A stretch of DNA of 62,277 nucleotides from Flavobacteriaceae bacterium (GCA_017852395.1 JAFMLE010000013.1:1-62277); one strand, 5' to 3'; shown: positions 24,458-33,252, counted from the first letter of the stretch. A program made the numbers and translations. Notes: a model not told the origin generated them from the letters alone.

Positions 24458-25995
24458 ATAAGACCCAATCCTTGACCGTACTAAAAAATACAGGACTTAT
24501 AGCTGGCCTTATTGGATTGGCCTTGTTGGCATATGGAAGTTATTCTGATACGGACAATGGTTTTCTTCTTTGGAGTTGCCTTTCCCTTATTTTGTTGGGT
24601 ACTAGCCTATATAGTGCAGCACTTTATCAAGGGCAAATACCTGGCATTCAAAACAATGGCGTATGGTTCAATGCGTTAACCAATAAGGGGTATTGGGGTT
24701 GGTTGTTGGGTATGGCACTTACAGCATTTTACATCGCAATTTATTTTTACCCAGAACTTTTGGGATATCGAACACAGGAAAAAAGTACCGGTTTGGTTGC
24801 CTTCTTTGATCCGCTAAGTTTAGCCCTTAATGGCAAACCAGCAACCCAATGGTTTATGTATGGAAGCCTCTATACCTTAGCCATTTTGATTTTTGGTGTC
24901 AAGTTTATTTTTAAATACCGCACCAATCGGTATCAAATTATCCGTACGCTATCTGTAATATTTTTTCAATTGGGATTTGCTTTCTTGATTCCAGAATTAT
25001 TGGCAAAGCTCAATGGAGACAGCCCTTATTTTGCCAAAGACCTCAAAAATATGTGGCCTTTGAACTACTATTTTTTTGAAGACTGGCATCTCGATGGCAT
25101 GTTACAAGGTGGATCCCTAGGGCTATTTATGCTCCTTTTTGGGCTTGCTATGATTGTTGTTGTTTCTCCACTGCTCACCTATTTTTATGGCAAGCGCTGG
25201 TATTGCTCATGGGTTTGTGGTTGTGGGGGACTGGCCGAAACCGCAGGGGATCCTTTTCGGCAACTTTCTAGCAAAAAAATAAGTGTTTGGAAACTCGAGC
25301 GCTGGATGATCCATTGCGTATTGCTATTTATCTCCATAACCACAATTGCTGTATTATGGACCTATACAGCCAATCCCAACAATGGATTAGGAATCACACA
25401 ATCTGCACTATGGTACGGCCTCCTTTTTTTGTTTAGCCTTATTTTGGTTGTTCTTGGGGGATTCTATCGAAAACAACTCCCTACTGACGCCCGATACACG
25501 TTCTATACAATTGGCACATTATTGATTTTGACCCTAGCCTTACGGGGCTGGAACGGAAGTGAGCCGTTGTTTGGCATTTCAAGTTATCAACTTAGAGCTT
25601 GGTATGGCTTTGCAATTGGAGCCGTTTTTTCTGGTGTATTGGGTGTGGGGTTCTACCCTTTGTTAGGAAGTCGGGTCTGGTGTCGCTTTGGCTGTCCAAT
25701 GGCGGCAATTTTGGGATTGCAACAACGGCTGTTTTCACGATTTAGAATTACAACCAATGGCGGTCAATGCATTTCTTGTGGCAATTGTTCTACCTATTGC
25801 GAAATGGGAATCGATGTGCGTAGCTATGCACAACAAGGCAAAAATATCATTCGATCATCCTGTGTAGGATGCGGCATTTGTGCCTCCGTCTGCCCAAGAG
25901 GTGTTTTGCGTTTAGAAAATGACACCCCAAACAATCGTATTCAGGATAGCGCATATCCCTTAGGCAACCTTTTAAAAACAATGCCAAAAAAGTGA
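24454..25995 (+). CDS. Membrane polyferredoxin (NapH/NosR-like) 4Fe-4S protein
   Basis: A 513-residue protein with about eight membrane spans and Cys clusters on one face: YCSWVCGCGG near residue 250, WCRFGCPM near 409, then two ferredoxin motifs CISCGNCSTYC and CVGCGICASVC near the C terminus. This resembles quinol-linked electron carriers of the NapH/NosR/CcoG type. It overlaps the flavoprotein gene (ATGA) and the next GT2 gene (GTGA). It probably passes electrons between the flavoprotein and the membrane. Target unknown. Confidence 0.83.
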   Translation: MNKTQSLTVLKNTGLIAGLIGLALLAYGSYSDTDNGFLLWSCLSLILLGTSLYSAALYQGQIPGIQNNGVWFNALTNKGYWGWLLGMALTAFYIAIYFYPELLGYRTQEKSTGLVAFFDPLSLALNGKPATQWFMYGSLYTLAILIFGVKFIFKYRTNRYQIIRTLSVIFFQLGFAFLIPELLAKLNGDSPYFAKDLKNMWPLNYYFFEDWHLDGMLQGGSLGLFMLLFGLAMIVVVSPLLTYFYGKRWYCSWVCGCGGLAETAGDPFRQLSSKKISVWKLERWMIHCVLLFISITTIAVLWTYTANPNNGLGITQSALWYGLLFLFSLILVVLGGFYRKQLPTDARYTFYTIGTLLILTLALRGWNGSEPLFGISSYQLRAWYGFAIGAVFSGVLGVGFYPLLGSRVWCRFGCPMAAILGLQQRLFSRFRITTNGGQCISCGNCSTYCEMGIDVRSYAQQGKNIIRSSCVGCGICASVCPRGVLRLENDTPNNRIQDSAYPLGNLLKTMPKK

Positions 25996-26690
25996 GTCTT
26001 GCTATTGATGTAATCATACCCGCTTATAATGAGGCGGAGGCTATTGGTAAGGTTTTGGCCGAAATTCCTAAAACGGTCCGAGAAATCATTGTGGTCAATA
26101 ATGGTTCTGAAGATGAAACTGCCCGAGAAGCACAAAAGGGTGGAGCGACTGTTTTGCAAGAATACAAAAAGGGCTATGGTTATGCCTGTCTAAAAGGCAT
26201 CAACTATCTAAAGCAAAAAACAAAACCACCTGATATTGTGGTTTTTTTAGACGGTGACTATTCGGACTATCCGCAAGAGCTCGGTCTACTCACCCAACCA
26301 ATAATTGCCGGCACATGTGATTTTGTGGTGGGTGCCCGAGTAAAAGCATATCGAGAAAAAGGAGCGCTAACACCTCAACAAATTTTTGGAAATGGCCTTG
26401 CGGCCTTTTTGATGAAAAAACTCTATGGTAGTCACTTTACCGATCTTGGTCCGTTTAGAGCGATACGATGGTCAACGCTTTTGGCACTCAATATGGAAGA
26501 CAAAACCTATGGGTGGACCGTAGAGATGCAGCTCAAAATTTTACGAAAAAAAATCCCCTACCAAGAAGTGGCAGTACATTATAAAAATCGAATTGGGCAA
26601 TCTAAAGTCTCCGGAACGGTTAAAGGCACTATTTTAGCCGGCATAAAAATCATTGGTTGGATTGTCAAATATTATGGTGCAGATGAGTGA
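25992..26690 (+). CDS. GT2 glycosyltransferase, polyprenyl-phosphate type
   Basis: A 232-residue GT-A transferase close to dolichyl/polyprenyl-phosphate sugar transferases. It shows VIIPAYNEAEAIGKVL, VVNNGSEDETA, KGYGYACLKGI, the DxD-like FLDGDYSDYP, and TDLGPFRAI with KIPYQEVAVHYKNRIG. It has a GTG start that overlaps the upstream stop by four bases. It may load a sugar from a nucleotide donor onto a polyprenyl phosphate for use by the multi-span transferase two genes on. Confidence 0.83.
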   Translation: MSLAIDVIIPAYNEAEAIGKVLAEIPKTVREIIVVNNGSEDETAREAQKGGATVLQEYKKGYGYACLKGINYLKQKTKPPDIVVFLDGDYSDYPQELGLLTQPIIAGTCDFVVGARVKAYREKGALTPQQIFGNGLAAFLMKKLYGSHFTDLGPFRAIRWSTLLALNMEDKTYGWTVEMQLKILRKKIPYQEVAVHYKNRIGQSKVSGTVKGTILAGIKIIGWIVKYYGADE

Positions 26691-28203
26691 TCTAAATAGC
26701 AATTTCATGTTCATGATCCAAATTTTGGTGGTGGTCATCTATACCCTATCATTACTTTGGATGCTGCTATTTTGTATTGCTCAAGCACAACTTGCATGGC
26801 ATTATGCAAGGGACAAAAAACAGTCGAAACCCATTTTTCGACAACCGCTCAAGAGCGAAAATCTCCCACGGGTGACCATTCAATTACCAATCTACAATGA
26901 GCTATATGTTGTCAATCGTTTGTTGGATGCGGTTTGTCAAATGGATTATCCCAAAGAGCGGCTAGAAATTCAAGTTTTGGACGATTCTACGGACGAAACC
27001 GCAGAAGTACTCCAAAAAAAAATCGAAATGCTGCGACCAAAAGGCATAGACATTGTGTATTTGCATCGAAAAAATCGAATTGACTTCAAGGCTGGAGCGC
27101 TTCGTGAGGGACTTCAAAAAGCAAAAGGTAGTCTTATAGCCATTTTTGATGCGGATTTTCTTCCACAAAAAGACTGGTTATTAAAAACGGTCCACTATTT
27201 TGAAGATTCTACTATTGGTCTGGTTCAAACCCGATGGGGACACCTCAACTCTGATCATTCGTTGCTTACCAAAGTACAGGCCTTTGCCCTTGATATCCAT
27301 TTTACAATCGAACAAAAGGCACGGAACATCAGCAACTATTTTATCAACTTCAATGGTACGGCTGGTATTTGGCGTAAAACCTGCATCGAAGATGCTGGCA
27401 ATTGGCAAGGGGACACCCTCACCGAGGATCTGGATCTGAGTTATCGGGCGCAACTCAAAGGTTGGAAATTCAAATATTTAGAAGATGTTGTAACTCCTGC
27501 AGAATTACCAATTACGGTAAGTGCGATTCGATCGCAACAATTTAGATGGAACAAAGGGGGTGCAGAAAATTTTCAAAAATTAATTGCTGCCTTTTGGCAA
27601 CAACCCAAAAAAAGTTTTTTAGCAAAAATTCATGGAACCCTACACCTTCTTAGCAGCAGCATGTTTGTTCCTGTTTTTATTATCACCATACTTAGCCTTC
27701 CGATGCTGTATTTTAAAAATAATTGGCCGGTTTGGATGCCCTTTTTCAATTTTACCGCCTTGTTTTTTATCGGATCCCTGTTGCTCTATTTTAGTTATTG
27801 GCAATTTTATAAAAGGTTGAATGGATCAAAAAAACCGTCTTGGATTGAATATAGCAAAACCTTTATCTTATTTTATAGTGTGGTCATGGGCTTTGCCGCA
27901 CACAATACCCGAGCAGTAATTCTGGGGCATCGCAGAAAAAAATCACCGTTTATACGGACGGTCAAATTTAATGTTGATGCAAAAAAAGCACCTACAAAAA
28001 ATAAATATTCACAACACTTGAGGCTGTCTAGTCTGTGGATTGAAGTACTGATTTGTTTGTATCTATTGGTCGGGATTTACAGTTGTTTTACGGTAGGTGT
28101 TGGGGGCGATTTTGGGCTACTGCCTTTCTATATTTTAGTTTTAGGCGGCTATGCTACGGTACTCTATCATGCGTTCATCCCCGCTAATACTTCGTCACGA
28201 TGA
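26683..28203 (+). CDS. Membrane GT2 glycosyltransferase (CESA/CslA-like)
   Basis: A roughly 506-residue processive-type GT2 enzyme. An N-terminal span precedes the catalytic domain with RVTIQLPIYNELYVVNRLL, VLDDSTDETA, FDADFLP (DxD), TEDLDLSYRA and the QQFRWNKGG motif (Q-x-x-R-W). Three or four further spans follow. This set resembles beta-mannan/glucomannan synthases and bacterial polysaccharide synthases. I take ATG 26683, eight bases inside the previous gene; a longer frame from 26653 has no support. Whether it makes a polymer or adds single sugars is open. Confidence 0.83.
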   Translation: MSDLNSNFMFMIQILVVVIYTLSLLWMLLFCIAQAQLAWHYARDKKQSKPIFRQPLKSENLPRVTIQLPIYNELYVVNRLLDAVCQMDYPKERLEIQVLDDSTDETAEVLQKKIEMLRPKGIDIVYLHRKNRIDFKAGALREGLQKAKGSLIAIFDADFLPQKDWLLKTVHYFEDSTIGLVQTRWGHLNSDHSLLTKVQAFALDIHFTIEQKARNISNYFINFNGTAGIWRKTCIEDAGNWQGDTLTEDLDLSYRAQLKGWKFKYLEDVVTPAELPITVSAIRSQQFRWNKGGAENFQKLIAAFWQQPKKSFLAKIHGTLHLLSSSMFVPVFIITILSLPMLYFKNNWPVWMPFFNFTALFFIGSLLLYFSYWQFYKRLNGSKKPSWIEYSKTFILFYSVVMGFAAHNTRAVILGHRRKKSPFIRTVKFNVDAKKAPTKNKYSQHLRLSSLWIEVLICLYLLVGIYSCFTVGVGGDFGLLPFYILVLGGYATVLYHAFIPANTSSR

Positions 28204-29513
28204 ATCGCCTTGTAGTTTTTTGGCCGTATCTGTTAGTCCTATTTTGTATGTGGGGGTATGGCTTTTTGGCCCAAGAAGTGCATCGTTTTGAATCTGGTTG
28301 GCTTATCGGTCTATTTTCACTACTGTTTGTAGGATACTATTTGCTGGTTAAGCAGCTACACGATTGGAAAGTTTTGATTGCCATAGGGGCTGTTTTTCGG
28401 TTGCTTTTTTTATCCCATGTCCCAGAACTCTCCCCGGATTTCTACCGGTTTCTTTGGGATGGACATTTTCAACTCATTGGGGGTAATCCTTTTACGACTG
28501 TTCCAAACACCGTATATCATCCGGATCTTTTTCCCTTAGCCAAACAACTTTTTGACGGTATGGGCCACTTGCACCAAAGTTATCCGTCTAACTACCCACC
28601 ACTGAGTCAATTGATGTATCGATTTACGGCCTATTGGGGTGGTGATCTCCTAGCTCAAAATATTGGTGTTCTTCGTTTGCTTCAATGGACGGCAGAAATT
28701 GGCACTTTGGTAGCGGGGCTTCAGTTGCTCAAGCATTGGCGGCTACCACTCAAAAATATTGGATGGTATTTCTTAAATCCCTTGGTAATCCTCGAAATCA
28801 CTGGAAATCTCCATGCCGAAGTGTGGCTCTGCTGTTTTATAGGCTGGGGACTTGTGGCTTTGGTAAAGAAGAAAAGCCTTCTTGCAGGCCTGTTTTTTGG
28901 GACTGCAGTGGCGGCCAAGTTGATTCCATTGTTACTTTTACCCTTGATTGTTCGCTATTTAAAAACCCAAAAAACACTTCTCTTTGCCATTGGATTTGCC
29001 GCAATTATAGGGTTATGGATTCTCCCGTTTTGGAGTCCAGAGATGGTAGAAAATTATTGGAACACCTTGGGGCTTTGGTTTTACAAATTTGAGTTTAATG
29101 CGAGCTTTTATTACCTATACCGTTGGATGGGCTATCAATTGCTGGGGTATAATGCCATCGCTTATTGGGGAAAAGTTGTTCCAATTGTCATTTTCATAAG
29201 CATTTTGAGCTACAGTTTTTTTAAACCAATTACGGACCAGCAGCGACTGATTACCAAAATGCTTTGGGTACTCACTTTTTATTGGCTCGTTGCAACAACT
29301 GTCCATCCTTGGTACCTGATACCCCTAATTTTTATAGGCATTTTTACCCCTTATCGCTTTTGGGTACTTTGGAGTTGTACGGCTTTTTGGAGTTATGCAG
29401 CTTATGCTAAAACGGATGTGCAAGAAAACACAACCCTCTTAATAATCGGCTATCTAAGTGTTTTGGGCTATCTACTCTATGAAAAAAAGGCTAAAGCATT
29501 CGTAAAAAATTGA
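28200..29513 (+). CDS. Multi-span GT87/GT-C-type mannosyltransferase-like protein
   Basis: A 437-residue protein with about ten hydrophobic spans and the GT-C early acidic loop PDFYRFLWDGHF (about residues 80-91), which binds lipid-phosphate sugar donors. GT87 and PIG-M-like enzymes of this shape transfer mannose or arabinose from polyprenyl phosphate sugars in the periplasm. It starts within the stop of the CESA-like gene (ATGA), making it the last gene of the operon, and overlaps the convergent pseudouridine synthase gene by 23 bp. Confidence 0.8.
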   Translation: MNRLVVFWPYLLVLFCMWGYGFLAQEVHRFESGWLIGLFSLLFVGYYLLVKQLHDWKVLIAIGAVFRLLFLSHVPELSPDFYRFLWDGHFQLIGGNPFTTVPNTVYHPDLFPLAKQLFDGMGHLHQSYPSNYPPLSQLMYRFTAYWGGDLLAQNIGVLRLLQWTAEIGTLVAGLQLLKHWRLPLKNIGWYFLNPLVILEITGNLHAEVWLCCFIGWGLVALVKKKSLLAGLFFGTAVAAKLIPLLLLPLIVRYLKTQKTLLFAIGFAAIIGLWILPFWSPEMVENYWNTLGLWFYKFEFNASFYYLYRWMGYQLLGYNAIAYWGKVVPIVIFISILSYSFFKPITDQQRLITKMLWVLTFYWLVATTVHPWYLIPLIFIGIFTPYRFWVLWSCTAFWSYAAYAKTDVQENTTLLIIGYLSVLGYLLYEKKAKAFVKN

Positions 29514-30261
29514 CCTCTTTGTCGTTGAGCATGCGCCAGCGTCCACGAGGTAAATCTTTTTTGGTCAAGCCTCCCAACATGACCCGATCGAGCATTTGAA
29601 TTTTAAAACCGTTGTTTTCAAAAAGTTTGATCAACATACTCGGTGGGATGTTATGGACTTCAACACCGATTTCATTTTTTTTACCTCCTTGTATCGGACT
29701 CACCTGATCGAGTTTAACAATCCGATCAAAGATTTCTTGCTCGCGGAGAATTTTCCCCGCATCGGCAGTAGTAAAACTTTTATCCAACACCGCATGATAG
29801 AGCATCCGTAGTCCCTTTTGAGATTGGCTGATTTTCTTTCGCAACTCGTGATCGTTTGTAAAAAAGAGCAAACCCGTAACAGGACGACCCATATCACCCA
29901 ATGGAGGAATTGCGTATGGTGCAGCAGTCTGAATCAGCTCCTGAACCGAGCGTTTGATACGCCCCCCTTGAGAAGTGGCAACAAATCCTTTGGGCTTGTT
30001 TAGCAATAGGTAAACGCTCTTTTGTGGAGCCAACCGCTGGCCATCATAGCGTACTTCATCCTTGGGCTGCACTTTATACCCCATCTGTGTAATAACCTTG
30101 CCATTGACTTGTACCATCCCCATTTTGATGAACTCATCGGCCTCCCGTCGGGAACAAATTCCGGCGTTCGAAATGTATTTATTGAGTCGAACTCCTCCTA
30201 CATCAGAAGGGGTTTCAACCGTAAAGCGTTTAGCGGGTTTTCTTGGTTTTGGTGCGGGCAC
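29491..30261 (-). CDS. RsuA/RluB-family pseudouridine synthase homologue lacking the catalytic Asp
   Basis: A 256-residue protein with an S4 RNA-binding domain (RLNKYISNAGICSRREADEFI, about 25-45) and an RsuA/RluB catalytic fold (YLLLNKPKGFVATS, LLFFTNDHEL). The family motif G-R-L-D-x-x-T-(S/T)-G reads GDMGRPVTG (122-130), so Gly125 replaces the catalytic aspartate. If the alignment is right it cannot make pseudouridine by the known mechanism and may act only in RNA binding. It has a GTG start and stands 8 nt behind the prenyltransferase gene, with which it may be co-transcribed. Confidence 0.85.
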   Translation of the reverse strand: MPAPKPRKPAKRFTVETPSDVGGVRLNKYISNAGICSRREADEFIKMGMVQVNGKVITQMGYKVQPKDEVRYDGQRLAPQKSVYLLLNKPKGFVATSQGGRIKRSVQELIQTAAPYAIPPLGDMGRPVTGLLFFTNDHELRKKISQSQKGLRMLYHAVLDKSFTTADAGKILREQEIFDRIVKLDQVSPIQGGKKNEIGVEVHNIPPSMLIKLFENNGFKIQMLDRVMLGGLTKKDLPRGRWRMLNDKEVNFLRML

Positions 30262-30269
30262 TATATTTT

Positions 30270-31151
30270 TTATTTATTGAAAAAGTAAATGCTACAAACG
30301 CCTATCAATATGAGCAACTTTAACAAATTATGGAGCCAAAGATACGTCTTTTGTGATCGTGAAAACCACAAAAGCACTAAAACAAAAAGAAGAAATACCA
30401 AGGCCAACAAAAAATAATAATACATCAACCCCATTGGATAGTCCAATAAAACCACAGCCATGACCAATGCCCCAACGACAACAACACTTATCAGGCCTTT
30501 GCTTTTTTGGATGCCAAATACAATCGGCATGGTTTGGTAGCGATGTACCCAATCTCCTTTGTAGTTTTGCAAATCTTTGATCAAATCCCTTGATAAAATG
30601 AGCAAATACAAATAACCTGCATGCAGAAAGATAAGCGTATCAAAATTTTTGAAATACAAGGTGATGACAAAAAAAGGTAAAATCATCAAAAGTGCTGCAA
30701 ACCAATTGCTCAACCAATACCAACGCTTTAGGACACTGCTATACAATGCGATTGCTAGAATATAAAATCCAAAAAAAAGAACGGCACGAATCGAAACCAA
30801 ACCTGCAAAAAAAAGGGCCAATAAACTCAAAACAAAATACAATACCAACTGAGATTGTTGCGAGACCAAATGTTCTAAGACATATTTATTGGGACGGTTG
30901 ATCTGATCTGTAGCAGCATCAAAAAAATTATTGATGATGTAGCCCGATGCAGTTGTGGCCGCTGAGGCCAGAATCAAGAAAAACAAATCGACATCCAACA
31001 GCACCTCCATCAAAGAACGTGTTGGCACCAATATGTAACGTGCGGTAAGGTATTGCGCAACAATAAGTGCCACAATATTGTAGCCCCGTACAAGACTAAA
31101 AAGTCCAAAAATTTGAAATAAAAAGCGTTTGGTTATAGAGGGGCTTCTCAT
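30270..31151 (-). CDS. UbiA-family prenyltransferase (geranylgeranylglycerol-phosphate type)
   Basis: A 293-residue integral membrane prenyltransferase with eight or nine spans. The first metal motif reads NNFFDAATDQINRPNK (N-x-x-x-D-x-x-x-D) and the second DLIKDLQNYKGD. Flavobacterial members of this subgroup are usually annotated as geranylgeranylglycerol-phosphate geranylgeranyltransferases, but the acceptor here is unproven. Its place beside two mevalonate-pathway genes supports an isoprenoid substrate. I use ATG 31151 rather than the GTG three bases upstream. Confidence 0.85.
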   Translation of the reverse strand: MRSPSITKRFLFQIFGLFSLVRGYNIVALIVAQYLTARYILVPTRSLMEVLLDVDLFFLILASAATTASGYIINNFFDAATDQINRPNKYVLEHLVSQQSQLVLYFVLSLLALFFAGLVSIRAVLFFGFYILAIALYSSVLKRWYWLSNWFAALLMILPFFVITLYFKNFDTLIFLHAGYLYLLILSRDLIKDLQNYKGDWVHRYQTMPIVFGIQKSKGLISVVVVGALVMAVVLLDYPMGLMYYYFLLALVFLLFVLVLLWFSRSQKTYLWLHNLLKLLILIGVCSIYFFNK

Positions 31152-31160
31152 CACAAAGGA

Positions 31161-32090
31161 TTAGAGATAATAAACCACTTCTAAGTGATGCCCTTTGAGT
31201 GCTGCTTGCGCTTTTTTAAAATCTTGAGTAAATCCTAATATATAACCACCGCCACCCGATCCACAAAGTTTGAGATAATAGTCGTTGGTCTCAATACCAC
31301 GCTCCCATAACGATTGAAAATTTTGTGGGATCATAGGCTTAAAATTCTGAAGCACCAATTTGGATAAGGACTTAACATTGCCCAATAGGCCTTTAAAATT
31401 GGCTTTCAAAAAATCTTCGACACAATAATCGGTGTATTTAATAAACTCCTCCTGCATCATTTTGCTAAAGTGGGCATTTTTCATGTTTTCCATAAAAATG
31501 GCCACCATAGGAGCGGTCTCTCCGGTTGCACCACTGTCCAATAAAAATACTGCACCTTTAGCGTCTGGATTTTGTGAAGGTATGCCTGTGGGCTCGATAT
31601 TTTCTTTTGAATTGATCAACAACGGCAAGCTCAAATAACTGTTTAGAGGATCTAATCCAGAAGATTTTCCATGAAAAAAAGATTCCATAGCAGAAAAAAT
31701 GGCTTTGAGCTCCAACAATTTTTCTTTCGTAAGATTTTCTAAAACCGTGATTTTTTCGATCGCATAACGTTCATAAATCGAAGCGACAAGTGCCCCACTA
31801 CTCCCTACTCCATAACCTTGAGGAATACTACTGTCAAAATACATACCTTGATCCAAATCTGCTTTCATACGATCAAAATCAAACTGTACTCCTTGCACGT
31901 CCAAGGTCTTTAGATGTAAATAAAAATTATGAAGTTTGCGGTTCGAGTCTTGATGCTGTTCAAATTTGTCTTGCGGCAGTTTGAGTGCTCCACGATAGAA
32001 ATTATAGGGTATCGATAATCCTTTGGAATCTTTGATGATGCCGTACTCTCCGAAGAGTAAAATTTTTGCGTAAAATAAGGGTCCTTTCAT
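31161..32090 (-). CDS. GHMP kinase, mevalonate kinase type
   Basis: A 309-residue GHMP-superfamily kinase. The ATP loop is IPQGYGVGSSGALVAS, with KILLFGEYGIIKD at the N terminus, an aspartate in GLDPLNSYLS, and KLCGSGGGGYILGF near the C terminus. It phosphorylates mevalonate or a later mevalonate-pathway intermediate. It is 12 nt behind the diphosphomevalonate decarboxylase gene and 9 nt before the UbiA gene, giving a small isoprenoid operon. The exact substrate (mevalonate versus phosphomevalonate) cannot be fixed. Confidence 0.87.
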   Translation of the reverse strand: MKGPLFYAKILLFGEYGIIKDSKGLSIPYNFYRGALKLPQDKFEQHQDSNRKLHNFYLHLKTLDVQGVQFDFDRMKADLDQGMYFDSSIPQGYGVGSSGALVASIYERYAIEKITVLENLTKEKLLELKAIFSAMESFFHGKSSGLDPLNSYLSLPLLINSKENIEPTGIPSQNPDAKGAVFLLDSGATGETAPMVAIFMENMKNAHFSKMMQEEFIKYTDYCVEDFLKANFKGLLGNVKSLSKLVLQNFKPMIPQNFQSLWERGIETNDYYLKLCGSGGGGYILGFTQDFKKAQAALKGHHLEVVYYL

Positions 32091-32102
32091 AGCACTATAA
32101 AA

Positions 32103-33176
32103 TTACAGTTTTTTGGCTCCTTGACCAACATAATCATCGATATAAGAACCGTTTTGACAAAAAGGGACCAATGCTGTTGCAATAAAACTTTTGACCGTAG
32201 CGGCAAATCGCTTTGGATATAACACATGCACATTGGCACCAGCATCTAATGTAAAACATAGCGGCGTGTTAGTGGCTTCGCGAAATTCTTTTATCCTAGA
32301 GATAATTGCTAAGGTATTGGGCTGCATCAATATAAAGCTGGGTGAGGACGATAGCATCATTGCATGAAGGCTTAAAGCTTCGGTTTCGACCAACGCTACA
32401 AAATCTTCCAAGGCCCCACTTCTAATAATCGCTTTGAGCGATGTCATGTTATTTTGAGCCTGATCAAAACGCGCTTTTGCAAAAGGGTGTCCGTCCATTA
32501 GTTGATGCCCTAGAGTACTACTCACTTTTTTGTGGCCTTTGTCAACCAATAAAATAGTATCCTGAAAATCTCCAAACTCGGGATGTACCTCTTCTAAAGA
32601 AACACCATAGAGATTGGAACTGTTTTTATAGGCCGAGTGCGTACCCCAATAGACCAGTGGACCTTCAATACTTCTTGAAGCACTTCCAGAACCCAAACGG
32701 GCTAAAAAGCTGGCTTTTTGAAAGAAATACTGCTCGGTCATTTCAGGACATGCGGACTTTTCCATTTCCATAATGGTCAAAGCCAATGCTGCCATTGCAG
32801 ATGCCGAGGAGGCGATACCACTGCTGTGCGGAAACGAATTTTGACTAGCGATGGTAAGATGATGGTTTTTAAGTAACGGCAAATAGGGGGTTATACGGTC
32901 AAAAAAAGCATCCAGTTTTTGATGAAATTGTGGTTGTGGAGCTCCTTCAAACAGGAAATCATAGGTGACTTTTTCGAAAGTTTTTTTGGGCTGATAACCT
33001 AGACGTGTCGTTGTATGGCTTTGGGATAGTGTAAAACTTAACGATGCGTTTTTGGGGTATTGGTCGCCAAATTTGCCCCAATACTTTACCAAAGCAATAT
33101 TGCTTGGAGCTTGCCATGTACATGCACCTTCAACTTGTTGTTGGCCCGTGTACCTAAACTTTTTTTCTTTTTCCAC
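32103..33176 (-). CDS. mvaD: Diphosphomevalonate decarboxylase
   Basis: A 357-residue GHMP enzyme that makes isopentenyl diphosphate from mevalonate diphosphate with ATP. Signatures are SNIALVKYWGK, SFTLSQSHTTT, the ATP loop PHSSGIASSASAMAALA, GSGSASRSIEGP and the catalytic aspartate in TLDAGANVHVLY. It shows that this organism uses the mevalonate route, as many Flavobacteriia do. First gene of the isoprenoid operon; start is GTG. Confidence 0.95.
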   Translation of the reverse strand: MEKEKKFRYTGQQQVEGACTWQAPSNIALVKYWGKFGDQYPKNASLSFTLSQSHTTTRLGYQPKKTFEKVTYDFLFEGAPQPQFHQKLDAFFDRITPYLPLLKNHHLTIASQNSFPHSSGIASSASAMAALALTIMEMEKSACPEMTEQYFFQKASFLARLGSGSASRSIEGPLVYWGTHSAYKNSSNLYGVSLEEVHPEFGDFQDTILLVDKGHKKVSSTLGHQLMDGHPFAKARFDQAQNNMTSLKAIIRSGALEDFVALVETEALSLHAMMLSSSPSFILMQPNTLAIISRIKEFREATNTPLCFTLDAGANVHVLYPKRFAATVKSFIATALVPFCQNGSYIDDYVGQGAKKL

Positions 33177-33252
33177 AGCTCAAAGATACGTTTTTGAGAT
33201 TTTATGTTTACACCATTTTAGATTTCATTAAATTGAGCTTTATTTTCAAAAA

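Noticed and set aside
28685-29092. 135-codon frame within the GT-C transferase gene
   Set aside because: Alternate-frame shadow of a confirmed membrane protein gene.
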